This document shows, one piece after another, positions 43,682 to 55,413 of a stretch of DNA of 64,000 nt. The stretch lies in NCBI RefSeq assembly GCF_040581485.1, contig NC_090133.1:13268001-13332000 (forward strand). The letters run 5' to 3'. Below the pieces are notes generated by a model. It ran no database searches. It saw nothing but the letters and a program-made list of their open reading frames with translations, and was not told the origin of the DNA. Source of the DNA: Linepithema humile. Lineage: Eukaryota; Arthropoda; Insecta; Hymenoptera; Formicidae. How positions within the stretch are numbered: position 1 is the stretch's first letter; each line of letters starts with the position of its first letter. A program made the position numbers and the translations under genes.

Positions 43682-44044
43682 GACTTTCGATCAGAATCAA
43701 TATTATCAAGTATAGAAAATCAGAAAGCTTGTCGACATTTTTTAGAATCTCCTAACATTGAAGAAATTGTCGATAATAATAATAATAATCAAATCAGTGA
43801 TCAAAAATTAAGTGAGGAGAAAAAAAATGTAAAGAAAAAATGTAGTTATTATTACAAATCTGAACCAGATATTCGTCATCGTAACAATCGTATTAAAGAT
43901 ATTAAAAAATTAATGCTTTTAAAAAATGGTAATAACGTCAATCAACCGACTTTAATTGATAAACAACCCTATTTTGCAAGAAATACTTGTCCATTCGATT
44001 CTATAATACAAATCTATCAGTTCATATGCTACTATCCTCGATAA
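43682..44044 (+). CDS. Unrecognised ORF fragment without start
   Basis: A 120-codon open frame after a TGA. It contains ENQKACRHFLESPNIEEIVD, a Lys/Ser-rich stretch, KSEPDIRHRNNRIKDIKKLM, then QPTLIDKQPYFARNTCPFDS near the stop. The NTCPFDS motif with conserved spacing looks like the start of a cysteine-peptidase-like domain that is then truncated. That is a guess. It may be a decayed transposon or virus-related gene. Confidence 0.35.
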   Translation, partial: DFRSESILSSIENQKACRHFLESPNIEEIVDNNNNNQISDQKLSEEKKNVKKKCSYYYKSEPDIRHRNNRIKDIKKLMLLKNGNNVNQPTLIDKQPYFARNTCPFDSIIQIYQFICYYPR

Positions 44045-44290
44045 TCGAAAATGCATGATAAAATCCAAATTATTATAATTATGAATAATATTTTCTATTT
44101 AATTATTTAGTTTGACACGTTCAATCCTTTGTATCATTTAAAAAATTGGATGTAATAATCGTAACTCATCAAAATTAAAAAAAAAAATAGTTACTAGGTT
44201 AGATTAGATTAAATTTCCAAAAAATTTTAATTTTATCAATATACATATAACAATAAATAATATACATTGTACATAAAATACATATCTTAC

Positions 44291-44393
44291 CACCGTCATC
44301 GTCATCTAAAAGATGTATAAATGGTGGCATTAGATTCATATTTTCTTCATCCGAAGAATCTAATAATTTATTTAATATTACGCGGTGCGTCAT
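44291..44393 (-). CDS. Candidate first exon, acidic N-terminus
   Basis: ATG at 44393, reading MTHRVILNKLLDSSDEENMN and LLDDDDG, then a consensus donor GTAAGA. The ORF continues past the donor only as AT-rich intron. Short acidic first exons like this occur in PIF/Harbinger transposase genes and host genes alike. No second exon was identified. Confidence 0.35.
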
Positions 44394-44929
44394 GTTGATC
44401 ACTGCACTAAAACGTTCTTTATACTTACTTACACTAACTTACACTAACTCCCCGCTTGCACTATTTCAATTCAGTTCAGTGCAGTGTGAACTCAGTACAG
44501 CAATAAAGAACAAACCTTATATTTATTGGGCGTTAAGCGCCCTTACGGACGGTTGTTCGATCCGTGGCGGCGAAAATAGTAATGAGGCATAACGCCTCGT
44601 TACAAAATCTTAAACATCGTTAATCTAGTACATCTAGTCGGATAATTAAAATTTGAATTTCTCGGAAATTAGGCGTTTCCGCATATTAACACTTTGGATT
44701 TCGACTACATTTAGTAAGTACTACGCGCCTGTAAAATTTCATCAAAATTAGACGGAGGTCGCATACGGAAGTCTTGCTAATTTTATACTGTAATTTTATA
44801 CGGTATATCTGTATTTAAGAGCAAATCGATACCTGATGGTATCCTTATTATTATATAATGTACCATGCCTGAGTGTGCAAATTTGGAATAATTTAATTGC
44901 TCAACTTCAAATTCTTTTTATTTAAAAAC
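44394..44929. other. No gene seen
   Basis: Putative upstream region of the exon at 44291-44393, with repeated CACTAACTTA motifs, then unassigned AT-rich DNA. Confidence 0.4.
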
Positions 44930-45040
44930 TATTACAGCCTCGACATTTTGATACTAGGATTTTCATCTCAAAATGATCTGAGGAATATGCCATTTCAATA
45001 CGATGCGTTTGATTTGAGACATTTTGTAGAAATATTAATA
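44930..45040 (-). repeat. Diverged DD41D transposon end
   Basis: Resembles the right terminal repeat at 5060-5164 (GCCTCGACATTTTG, AGGATTTTCATCTCAAAATG, ending TTTGTA) with many substitutions. No partner end seen. Confidence 0.55.
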
Positions 45041-45169
45041 TAACCAATATCTTATTACAATCAACAATATCTTATTATAATCAATTAAGATATTTTAACA
45101 CAATCAATAAATTTTATAAAACTTCTAATAATTTTTATTAAATTTTTTAGTTAAAAATATAAAAACAGA

Positions 45170-45174
45170 GGGAG

Positions 45175-45238
<64 letters not shown>
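45170..45238. repeat. (GA)n microsatellite
   Basis: About 69 bp, with one AAG interruption near 45190. Confidence 0.95.
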
Positions 45239-45240
<2 letters not shown>

Positions 45241-45602
45241 TCAAGCTAGGCAAGTTGCTCATGCTAATTATTCTAATTGAAACATTTACAATATACAATT
45301 ACACATATTTATAATTCCTTTCCAATTTTCTACGGAATACATTATTTGTTAGCATATTTTTACAGTTTTACTCTATGACAATATTATATACATAATTATA
45401 ACTATTGTATATTATAATTCATAATCAGTAAGAATGCGCGTCTGCAATTATATAATTACATAAATTTTTTTAATTTTTAAAGTAAATAAAATATCTACAT
45501 TTTTATTGCCGAAATTTGGTGTTCTATTTTAAGAACACCTTGTATATGCATTTCTCAATGTTTTGGATAAAGTGGTTTGCTTGTGTCGAATGGCTGTTGC
45601 CC

Positions 45603-45616
45603 GTTTCTAAGGAAAC
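45603..45616 (+). promoter_or_regulatory. X-box-like (RFX) motif upstream of TPR gene
   Basis: GTTTCTAAGGAAAC matches 13 of 14 positions of the RFX X-box consensus RYYNYYATRRNRAC and is a perfect inverted repeat. It sits 212 bp before the ATG of the TPR gene, within the distance usual for ciliary genes in insects and nematodes. Confidence 0.5.
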
Positions 45617-45827
45617 GAGCTTCCTGCTTTGAAGTGTCAATAAGAACATGTATCTTGGCACGTAGTATATGTCTTTTGCTTAGGTATCGTACAGGAGAAT
45701 CTTTTGTTTCATACAGTTATGTGAAAAATAGAAACGTATAAAAAAACAAGTGTTTTGCAAAATAAATTAGTTAAATTTTGCTCCTTATAAAATAATATTT
45801 TCAGTCGAAGAAAATCAACAATTAAAA

Positions 45828-46421
45828 ATGAGTGAGATATCGCAAACTAAAGATACAGTATGTACGAACACGGTTGAGTATCATGTTATGGACATTTTAA
45901 ATCCTGCATTGCATCATCACGATTTATTGCAAAGTTACGTGCGGACACGTGCGGAAATTGGTACTGATTCAAAACAAGATTGCGAAGAATTTGAAGAACC
46001 GATTAAAGAAACGCATTTGAACAAATACCTTACGATAGCAAAAAGTGATCATTGTAATGATCGTAATGACAATGCTCGCTATGATCACGATAAAAAAAAG
46101 AAGAATAACGATATGAAAGAAAAAGAGAAATTTGATACCACTATTGAGTCAGAAATGAAAATTCAGAAATCGAGAAGAAAATGACGCCAATATGATGGTG
46201 ATAGTCATCGGCAGGAAGAGATATATACTGACAAAGATCGTGCCGCTGCTGTGAATATGGGTACCACGGACATAAAACAGTCTCTAAAAATGAAACAACG
46301 TCAAGATCGTAGTAAAAATCTACAAATTCCAGAAGAAACCGAGCCCGGAGCATTACTGACACTTGGTTTGCGCGAAATGCGCATTGGTGATGTTAATGTC
46401 GCTATTAACTGTATTAATAAG
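45828..46421 (+). CDS. TPR-protein gene start with one in-frame TGA
   Basis: ATG at 45828 begins 198 codons that end at a splice donor (AAG then GTTTAT at 46422). An internal TGA at 46182-46184 is in frame with both halves, and the reading sense is the same on each side. The N-terminal part is charged and disordered (His/Lys/Glu-rich). The end, EPGALLTLGLREMRIGDVNVAINCINK, looks like the first TPR helix pair. With the X-box upstream, a ciliary or axonemal TPR protein (an ODAD4/TTC25-type docking factor, for instance) is plausible but unproven. The TGA may be an assembly error, a recent pseudogene lesion or readthrough. Confidence 0.5.
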
Positions 46422-46740
46422 GTTTATTTTTTTGCATTACTTGAGATTATTTTACTAATTTCCTAATTATCATATAATCAAAGAAAATAATTCATATTAT
46501 ACATTTATAATTTGACATATGCATATGCATATACAAAAGATTTTTGTATTGTGCATGAATGAATCTAATTTTCTCAATATTTAATAAACTGAATCGATTG
46601 TAATGATTTATATATACCATAAAACTATAAAATTAACTTTTGCTGAAAAGCTTTTTTTTGTATTTTATCATGCATTTTTATTTTAGTTTTTATTATAATG
46701 ATTTGTAATATAAAATATTTTCAATAACTTTATCTTAACG
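46422..46740. other. Presumed intron, AT-rich
   Basis: Follows the splice donor. No exon or repeat seen. Confidence 0.4.
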
Positions 46741-46744
46741 TTGA

Positions 46745-47545
46745 GTGGTAATGTATCATATATGTACAAAAAAAAAGTGCCAAACGTGGTAATGTATCAT
46801 ATATGTACACTTCTAAATAACTCCACTAATTTTCAACAGATTTGCACAAAACTTGATATCCTAAGGTTTTTTGGGCTGCTAAATTCGAATCTATTGTCAA
46901 AATTGCAAAATTTAAAATGGCGAATTCAATATGGCGACTGTTAATTGTTAAAACGACTAAAATATTGGAGTTAGGTGAAATATGTATAAGATCTTATTTG
47001 TAGAGCTTTTTATGAGCTTCATTTTTTGTTTGACAACTTTTTCCGTACAATAAATACTTTCTGAAGTAATTAACAAAAACAGTTTTATTTTTGAATCTTT
47101 GAAGGGGGCTGGGGGCGGAGGGGGCATTTGCGCCAAAAATCCATTTGAGAATATTATTTACTAGATAAAATAAGTATTTAGGCTGAATATAAGCCAAATC
47201 GGAGGTGATAGCTTTTCGGATGTCCACCCCCCTTTTTTGATCCACCTCTATTTTTGACTAGAAAGACGTAGTAAACATTTTTAAAAATCATTGTTCTTGT
47301 CTTGAAACGCCCTTTCAAATGATCCCCACTCGACCCATAGTGCCATTTAACATTTTCCACCCCTATTCTGCCCTCCCCCCCGCCTTCCAGGGCGTGGGGG
47401 GGGGGGATCCACACCCATTCCAAAAAGTTACTTTTTCAAAAACTTTAAATCCATGTTTCACCGTTTTTCGATATTTTAACTTTTGGCTTTTACCACTTTT
47501 GGCACAAATCTTTTGGAAAAGTCTACCACTCAACTGGTTAATATT
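46745..47545 (+). repeat. Dispersed repeat R2, uninterrupted copy
   Basis: Its left part matches 8050-8222 and its right part matches 12302-12645. It therefore represents the state without the 4 kb hAT/PLE insertion. Contains C- and G-runs near 47375-47405. No coding signal. Confidence 0.78.
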
Positions 47546-47780
47546 TTAATACATATAACAATGAAAGCATAAATTGAACTGATAATACCAATTTTGACAT
47601 TTACAATTTTACAAAATGCAATGGAATTTTTTGAAACAATTCTTTGTATGCTTTTATATTAATAAATTTTTCTCATTATATTATTCAAAAATGTTAAGGC
47701 AAAGTGGTAGATTTTGCACACGAAAATACTCAACCGAGAGTAGTTATAATTGATCTAGATACAAATATCTTCATATACAG

Positions 47781-48211
47781 CAGCGCTCAGAATTAGTTGC
47801 ACATTTCGGGCCGATTTCCGAAACGACGTCTCTTGTTCCCCCACTACCGCCCGGCCGCTGGCGGCCAAGCCGCCGATAGCTCTGGCTCAGGAGCGTTTTA
47901 TATTAGAAATAGGCTGGATTGTTTAGGCATCTTTCAGGAAATCGTAACATTTTCTTTACTACATAAATAATGTTTATTTTTATTAATACATTATATATTT
48001 AATTATTAATGAAAATAAACATTATTTATGTAGCAAAGAAAATATTACTATTTTCTGAGAGGTGCTTCAACAACCCAGCCTATTTTTTATATAAAACGCT
48101 CCTGCGCCAGAGCTATCGGCGGCTCGGCCGCCAGCGGCCGGGCGGTAGTGAGGCAACAGGAGGCGTCGTCTCGGGAATCGGCCCAAAATGTGCAACTAAT
48201 TCCGAGCGCTG
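47781..48211. mobile_element. hAT-type foldback MITE
   Basis: Ends CAGCGCTCAGAATTAGTTGC and inverse, related to those of 8231-12198. Flanking 8-mers are ATATACAG and ATATACAC. Arms of about 200 bp with a short AT loop. It shows what the 8.2 kb element looks like without a PLE in its centre. Confidence 0.8.
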
Positions 48212-48649
48212 ATATACACAGTGGTCCATTTTAATTAATTCATTAAAATATCTCAAAATCCTTAAGTTTAAGACAAAAAGTTTCAGACAAAAATTGCTCA
48301 GTTACTACGGGAAAAAAAGATGATGACCTTGGTTGACTTTAAGAAGATGTCTTTAAGATCAGGTCAGGGTCACCTAAATTTTTTTAAATTGAAACCCTCA
48401 TTTTTTATTTTATATTGATGTAGCTGACTTCAAGACCTTTTCAAAACACTAATAAAGTATTTTTTCATTAAGTACTTTACGAGTTATGAGACTTGAAAGT
48501 AAACAAGTCAGCGTTTAGTCAACTCACTATCTTAAAGCAATTAAGTTTGAGATTAAGAGACGATGATGACCTTGTTTGACTTTGACATACTGTCCTCAAG
48601 CTAGGTCGAGGTCACCTTGAATTTTTTAAATATATTTTTTATTCTAATT

Positions 48650-49300
48650 CTACTTTCAGTGCTACCCAGGAACAACGGCGTGGACATAGTAGTTTTCTGT
48701 TCCCTTTGGAGTGCTCTATTAACGTGAGTTCCCCTTGCCTTTCATGATTTTTTCTAGATCTATTGCAGAAGATGTTCAAAGACATATCCATTTTCTCGAA
48801 TACATAATTTAATACAATTCTCTGCTGAAAATGTCTGACAGTTTGTAATAACACATCCCGTAGTATGTTTATACTAGCTGCTCGAATTCTTTCAATCATG
48901 TTTTCTCTAGTTGTTGTTGGTTTCTGTTCATAGACAACATTCTTTAAATACTCTCACAAATAAAAGTCAAGTGAAGTCAAATCTAGCAATCGCGGGGGCC
49001 ATGGTATGGGTCTATTTCGTCCAATCCATCTTCTATTAAAGTACCTTCTTAAATAATTTCTTACAATTCCTACATAATGTAGTCCCGCTTCATCCTGAAT
49101 CCACATTCTTTGCCTTGTATGTAAATCAGCATCTTTAAGCAAAATTGGAAATTTATTTCTTAGAAACTTCAAAAAGTTTTCTTTATTAATATTTTCATTT
49201 AAAAAATACGGACCTATTAGGTAATCATTGATAATGCCACACCAAATACTCCAGCGACATTGAGCATCTATTTGCCTATATCAACGAAGATTAATATCTG
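48650..49300 (-). pseudogene. DD41D transposase fragment
   Basis: Minus-strand frame 49172-48954 contains IQDEAGLH (second D) and SLDFYL (third D), with 41 residues between them by count. The next frame, 48899-48639, holds the C-terminal helices MIERIRAASINILRDVLLQT. Frame breaks separate them, and the N-terminal half is missing. Different family from 3188-4324. Confidence 0.7.
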
Positions 49301-49494
49301 ACCAGAATGACAATTATGCTTGTTTATACTCTGTCCAGCGAGAGAAGAGCCCGCGGTTTGCACATAGAAGTGTAGCGGTCAAAGTGAGAAGAATGTTGGC
49401 ATTGTACTGCACAAGCAGTTACAGTCCTGTGGAATGGGGGGCTTTCTAAGCGTCTCGTGAGGGGAGACCTGCGTGAAACGGACGATTTTTCCTT

Positions 49495-49741
49495 TCAATA
49501 GAAATATTTCAATAGATTTCCACTTAATAAATTTAAAAATAAAAAATTTATTTTTAATAAATTTTAATAAATTTTTTTATATTTTAATAAATAGGGAGAA
49601 GAACCCACTCATAATCGGATAGTGCCGCTCCTAACGCTCGGCGGCGCTGGGCCTAGCGACTGCGGCGCGTGCGGTAAGGAGAGGAAAGGAGGCGTATACC
49701 ACGGAAATCGGCTGAAATGTTCGGACTAATTCCGAGCACTG
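49495..49741. mobile_element. Half copy of the 8.2 kb hAT-like family
   Basis: Right end only, matching 11940-12198 (AATAGGGAGAAGAACCCACT, CTAATTCCGAGCACTG). Nested in the centre of the DD41D palindrome. Confidence 0.8.
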
Positions 49742-50539
49742 TTTTATAGCTATCGTGACCCAATGACTACCGAATGTAATAATGAACGAGGATACTAATA
49801 AGATGAATATATTATTTTCGTCAAAAGCGTTTGTATACAAGTCGATAAAAGACAGTGATTGATAATGCCACACCAAACGCGCACACTTAAATGTCTTATG
49901 TCATTTAACATTATTACTACAAATTGTCAGACATTTCCAGCAGAGAATTGCATTATATATTCGAGAAAATAGAAATGTCTTTGAACATCTTCAGCAATAG
50001 ATCTAAAAAAAATCGTGAGAGACAAGGGAAACTCACGTTAATAAAGTAAGCCAAAGGGAACAGAAAACTACTACTACATCAACGCCGTTGTTCCTGAGTA
50101 GCGCTGAAAGTAGAATAAAACATGTATTTAAAAAGTTCTAGGTGACCTTGATCTAGCTTAAGGCATGTCAAAGTCAACCAAGGTATCATCGTCTCTCCAT
50201 CTCAAACTTAATTGCTTTAAAATAGTGGGTTGATTAAACGTTGACCTGTTCACTTTCAAGCCTCATAACTCCTCTAGAGTACTTAATGTAAAAATACTTA
50301 ATTATAATGTTTTGAAACAATCTTGAAGCTACATAAATATGAAATAAAAAATGAAGGTTACAATTTAAAAAATTTTTAGGTGACCTTGATCTGACCTTAA
50401 AGACATCTTCTTAAGGTCAATCAAGGCCACCATCTTTTTCCCCATAGTAACTGAGCAACTTTTGTCTGAAACATTTTTGTCTTAAACTAAAGGATTTTGA
50501 GATATTCTAGTGGATTAATTAAAATATACCACATATATA

Positions 50540-51129
50540 CAGGGTGCCAAAAGTTCCGGACCGATAAAATATCTCAAAAACAAAACATTTGAGAAAAAAA
50601 TGTTTTATACAAAAGTTGTAAGATTTTAAGTGGCATTAGACAGAAATATCAGTGTGATCTTGGCACAGTATATACAGTAACGCCATTCTCCTTATTTTAT
50701 GAAGCCAAGCTGTCCACGGTCATGCGGGAAATTGGGCATGTGACGATAACGCCCTCTGAACCATTTAAAATGGGTCGTCGTAAATACTAATCTTTATATT
50801 ATGCTCAATTTAATAAAAATAATATTTATACATAATAACAATTGTAGTAAAAATTGTAATAAAAATATTTCTTAGAATGTTGGAACAAAATTTCAATAAT
50901 TAATCCCTTTATAGAATAGGTAAATGAGATAAATAATTTTTTTATTTTATATTAATAAAGTCCTTCTTAGACTATAATTCACAATAAATCTCGAAACAAG
51001 AAATTATTATAATTTTACTGTATTATACATGTAATACAGAGAAATACAACAATATAAAATATTCTCAGAATTAAAATAGTATGTATGTAAAAAAATACAT
51101 GTTATATACAATATATAATTTTATAAACA

Positions 51130-51186
<57 letters not shown>

Positions 51187-51737
51187 TTATTTATTTATAT
51201 AAAACTTAAACGCGTCACTTATTTCTTTTTTTTTCTGCTTATTGTGTAAATTGCAATAAAATTATTTTCCGAGAAATGTTAGTCTTAGGTTCCCGAAAAT
51301 ATTAATACAGCCCTAGTGTAGAGGGCACTGCCGTCACTTGCCCTTAGCTGAGCATGGCTTCACTAACATCAAAGGTGCCGACACAGAGTGGCGTTACTGT
51401 ATATACTGTGACCTTGGCTAGCGCTATTAAGGTCACGTAAAAATCACTTTAAAATTTTCAAATAAAAACCCCTATTTTTTATTGTATTTTCTTGTAGTCC
51501 ATCTCGACAGCTTTTCAAAACACTATAATAAAGTTATTTTTCAAATTCAAAAAGTATGTAATAAAAGTATGTAAATTTCAAAAGTATTTTCCGAATTATG
51601 AGGCTTAAATCATACAGTATACTGATATTTCCGTCTAATGCTCCACTTAAAATCCTACAACTTTTGTATGAAAAATTTCTTTCGGAAATGTGTAGTTTCC
51701 GAAATATTAAGGGGTTTCGGTACTTTTCGGACACCTA
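50540..51737. mobile_element. Foldback MITE, split by a second one
   Basis: Left end CAGGGTGCCAAAAGTTCCGG after TA. The right end resembles its inverse with substitutions (TACTTTTCGGACACCTA). Arms share ACTTTTGTATAAAAC-like and TCTAATGC-type blocks. Interrupted by 50675-51399. Confidence 0.65.
50675..51399. mobile_element. Nested MITE with CAGTAACGCCA ends
   Basis: Ends CAGTAACGCCATTCTC and GAGTGGCGTTACTG with TATA on both sides. Interior AT-rich, including an (AT)n run at 51130-51182. Confidence 0.75.
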
Positions 51738-51962
51738 ATATATAAAAATATATAATATTTAATGTTTAATGTACTGTACAATAGAAAAATAATGGAATAA
51801 AAAAATTTGTCTCTCTCTAAAAACACACACGATAAAACGCTGGGTAAAAAGGTTAATTATTGCTTCTTTTTCTTTAATGTAAAGGAATTGTTTCAATGTT
51901 AATTGATATTATTTTCTATTTGTCAGTAAAAGTCTTTATTATCAATATGATTCTAAAACAAT

Positions 51963-53025
51963 TGCCAAATAAGAAAAGCCAGAAGCGATCTATCGTGAGC
52001 TCACAATTTAAAAAAAAGAAAAGTCAGAGGCAATCAAACATGAGCTGACAATTTTTAATAAAAATAGCCAGAGGCGATCTACCGTGTGCTAGCAAAATTT
52101 AATACATATATACAGGGTGTCCCATTTTAATTGACCACTTCTGTTAACTTCGCAGGAAATGGTCAGATAAAAAAATATTCTGCACAATGCCAATTGATTC
52201 GTCTCATTATTTTGTGCATAAAAGTATTAAGATAAGATTCCCGAAAACTGAATGTTTTACAAGATATTTTGTATTTTATGTCAAAATACTGTAACTTTGA
52301 AGCCTCATAACTCGAAAAGTACTTAATGAAAAATAACTTCATTATAGTGTTTCGAAAAGCACTTGACACCAGCTATTAGATTCTGGAATCAAAAATAGGA
52401 TGTTCTATTTAAAAAAACAAAGTTGACCTCCATATGACCTTGGCACGTACACCCTAGGTTAAACGAATGTCACCATCAAATGTCCCCCTCCAAACCCAAC
52501 AACTTTTGTAGAGAATATTTTTTTATTTGATCATTTCCTGCGAAGTTAACAGGGGTAGTCAATTAAAATGGGACCCTGTATGGTCAGAGGCAATCTAATC
52601 TAACGTCAGCTGACAATTTGTAATAAATATTGTCAGAGGTGATTTATCTGTGGGCTGACAATTTGTAATAAATATTGTGAGAAGCGATCTATTGTGAGCT
52701 GGTTAATTTTTATAAATGAAGTCAATGAAGAGGTGATGTATCGTAGGCTTACAATTTTTAATAAATATAATCAGAAGCGAGATCGAACGTCAGTTGACAA
52801 TTTAGAAAAAGAAAAGTCAGAGGCGATCAAACGTGAGATGACAATTTTTAATAAATATAGCCAGAGGCGATCTACCGTGAGCTGGCAAATTAGAATAAAT
52901 ATTGTCAAAGGCAATTTATCTGTAGTCTGACAATTTGTAATATTGTCAGAGGCAATCTATCTTGAATTAACAATTTTAATAAATAATACCAGAGACAATC
53001 TAACGTGGACTGGCAATTTTTAAGA
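51963..53025. repeat. 44-bp minisatellite, about 13 units
   Basis: Units close to AGTCAGAGGCGATCTATCGT followed by GAGCTGACAATTTTTAATAAATAT. Units 1-3 resemble units 8-10 more than their neighbours, so a higher-order period exists. A MITE lies between units 3 and 4. The 78-codon frame at 52694 is a repeat artefact. Confidence 0.85.
52113..52578. mobile_element. TA-flanked foldback MITE in the minisatellite
   Basis: Ends CAGGGTGTCCCATTTTAATT and a near-inverse, with TA on both sides and arms of about 60 bp with further pairing inside. Confidence 0.82.
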
Positions 53026-53039
53026 AATACGTATTTCTT

Positions 53040-54777
53040 TTTATTGGTAATCTACTACACATATGGTCTATTTATGTTTTATCGGATAATTTGTAAAGTT
53101 CGCACTCTTTTCCTCGACTAAAATTCTATTGTATGAATGTATGATATATTACATACACACGAGACGAAATAGGCTTATACAAGATGTTTAATAGATATAA
53201 ATTAAATGTGATAAAATATTTTATTTGAGAAATGTATATTTAATACTATACGTATATATTTAATTGAGAAAATGTTATATGCTTTCCTTATTGTTACTCT
53301 TATGTAATAAATACAAAATAAATAAATTAATTAATTAATCAATATATGTATACATATACGTACATATTGAATATTTAATTATCTTTATTTTATATTTTAT
53401 ACTATGACTGAAATTATATATATTCATTATTTGAGTTATTATCGTATGAAACACAAAATAAAGATAATAGTATATTCAATTGCGACGTAACTAGCCTCGG
53501 AATCGCTAAGTCCGAGGGAGTACGCCTAATTAAACGACAGAGACGATAACCCTTTTCACTAGAGGAGTCCAGTGGCCAAAATGGCAATAGCGGTAACTTA
53601 AGGATACGGTAATCAGAACGATAACTTAGGTGTGCGGTAGTCAAAACGGTGACTTTATCAAAAGTGAATTCGATATGGATTGATGGACGCCAGGCGCGAT
53701 TTTTTGCGCCGCATTAACGGTATCATCTGATATATTTATTACCCGGCAGCTCCTCGCTCAGTATTTGGCAGAGGGGCGCGGTTCTTAGTTACTATAGTGT
53801 AGATTCTGGAGAGGAGATGGTATAAAAAATAACACAGATTTAAATTAATTAACAATGATATATTGCAACATATAAAGAGGATGAACAGATACAGAGTTAA
53901 TAATGTGATCGTAGCGAATATGACAATATGAAGTATTTCGGTGAGAACAATGATAATGAAATTGTAAATCGAGTAAGACTCGGAACCAGAATCTAAGAAA
54001 TTTTACATGCACAATGCCATCGGCAAAAGAAAAAGATTGGGTTATATAAAATATGGTGTCGGATCGAGAATTACATATACTCGGTAGAATCAATAGCGGA
54101 TGCGCTCTAGTTTCGGTAAAAATACTATTTAGACGGAGAAATATGTCTCGCTAATTTTTCGATAGCGGAATTACAACAAGACGTGAGCGACAAGATTTGA
54201 TAGAGTGGTAACTCACTCGAATAATCGTGCACACTTGAGCGTGCCACAAACGGTGGCTCGCTCAAGAATAGTATCGGTACTCGATACCCGGTATCCAACG
54301 ACACACGAATGACTTAGGCGAAAGCCAAACAAACATAAATTTGAATATTCAAAGAAAACGGTAACGATGACTTTATGATAGCCTACTGATATGCATACGC
54401 GATAATTTCATGAATTTGACTCTTTTCTCGTGGAGATGCAATTTTCACAGTAACAGCTATCTCGCCGAGAACGACCTCACGCAAATTCCGTTAACAATTG
54501 ACACGATAACTCTAATTAATGCAATACTTTGTAATCACTAGGACAATTCCAAACATTTCCCACATAATTACTGGACGAAAACGATACAATACGGTATGAT
54601 ACCTTACGATACGGTACATGCGTTAGTTTTAGCGACTGTCGGTGACAACTTTCCCGAGAGGGATTTTATCGCGATAACTCGGAGTCGGCTGGTTTCGCGG
54701 TAACGGTAACTGTAGTGCTCAACACTCAGAATGCAATCGATATCAATTACGGTACTCAGCAACAAGAAATCAAAAAG
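53040..54777. other. Unassigned DNA, no supported gene
   Basis: AT-rich to about 53450, then more GC-balanced with imperfect repeats of CGGTAATCAGAACGATAACT type (53590-53660). It could be a decayed LTR, but no partner copy is in the window. Confidence 0.4.
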
Positions 54778-54952
54778 GGTGCATTCGTTTATGCAGTTAC
54801 TGCCGCAGATGTCGTTCGTTTACTCCGCCTGCGAAAACGACTGCAGCGCAGTTTATCGTTCGTTTACGCAGGGATGTATCTCATCTGCGCAAGTACTTCG
54901 GAGGTCCTGCTCTGGATGCTCTGCTTGCAGTACTGCGTAAACAAATACACCC
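54778..54952. mobile_element. Small MITE with GGGTG ends
   Basis: GGGTGCATTCGTTTATGCAG at the left and the inverse of GGGTGTATTTGTTTACGCAG at the right. Flanks ATCAAAAA and ATTGCAAA are only partly alike. The short ORFs here are artefacts. Confidence 0.55.
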
Positions 54953-55070
54953 ATTGCAAATCTAGCTTAATTATCCGCATCCACATTGATTAATTAAAAT
55001 GTGAAAATAAATTTTATTAAAGTAAAAAAGCAAAAAGGGGTAGAACAACTCCCCGAGTAGAAAATGAAAT

Positions 55071-55215
55071 ACGGCCCTAGTATAGGCCTGTTAGCTTTTG
55101 CCTTATTGCTTCATCAGGCTCTATTAAGGCAGCCTGATAAGGCGCCTGATCCAAAATGTAACAATACGTTCTATATGGTCCTGATCAGGCATTTATAAGG
55201 CCCCAATAAGGGCCT
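55071..55215. mobile_element. Possible MITE with GGCCCT ends
   Basis: Imperfect inverted ends GGCCCTAGTATAGGCCTG and inverse of GGCCCTTATTGGGGCCTT, with internal CCTGATAAGGC / GCCTGATC repeats. Confidence 0.4.
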
Positions 55216-55413
55216 GTGAAGGAAAAGGAGAAGAAGGTTAAAGAATTGATTTTTAGACTTTTTTTATTTACATAAAATATTTATTTATTTATATAATATA
55301 TAAAATGTGTGTAAGTTTCAAAATCATAAACAAGTATTATTGACACACATATGATAAAAAAAATGTATTAAATATGTAGGATAAGAAAATAGACCGCAAT
55401 GTATGTGTATAAG

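Larger units (their letters stand above)
48217..50530. mobile_element. Second palindromic DD41D element
   Basis: Inverted arms of roughly 680 bp (about 48217-48900 and 49860-50530) sharing AATATCTCAAAATCCTT and ACCTTGATCT-type blocks. The transposase is on the minus strand at the left. The right arm repeats its C-terminal coding end in inverted form. A hAT half-element lies in the centre. Exact ends are uncertain because the termini have diverged. Confidence 0.7.

Noticed and set aside
45828..46421. Selenoprotein gene because of the in-frame TGA
   Set aside because: No selenocysteine-type context or redox motif around the TGA, and no SECIS element could be recognised.
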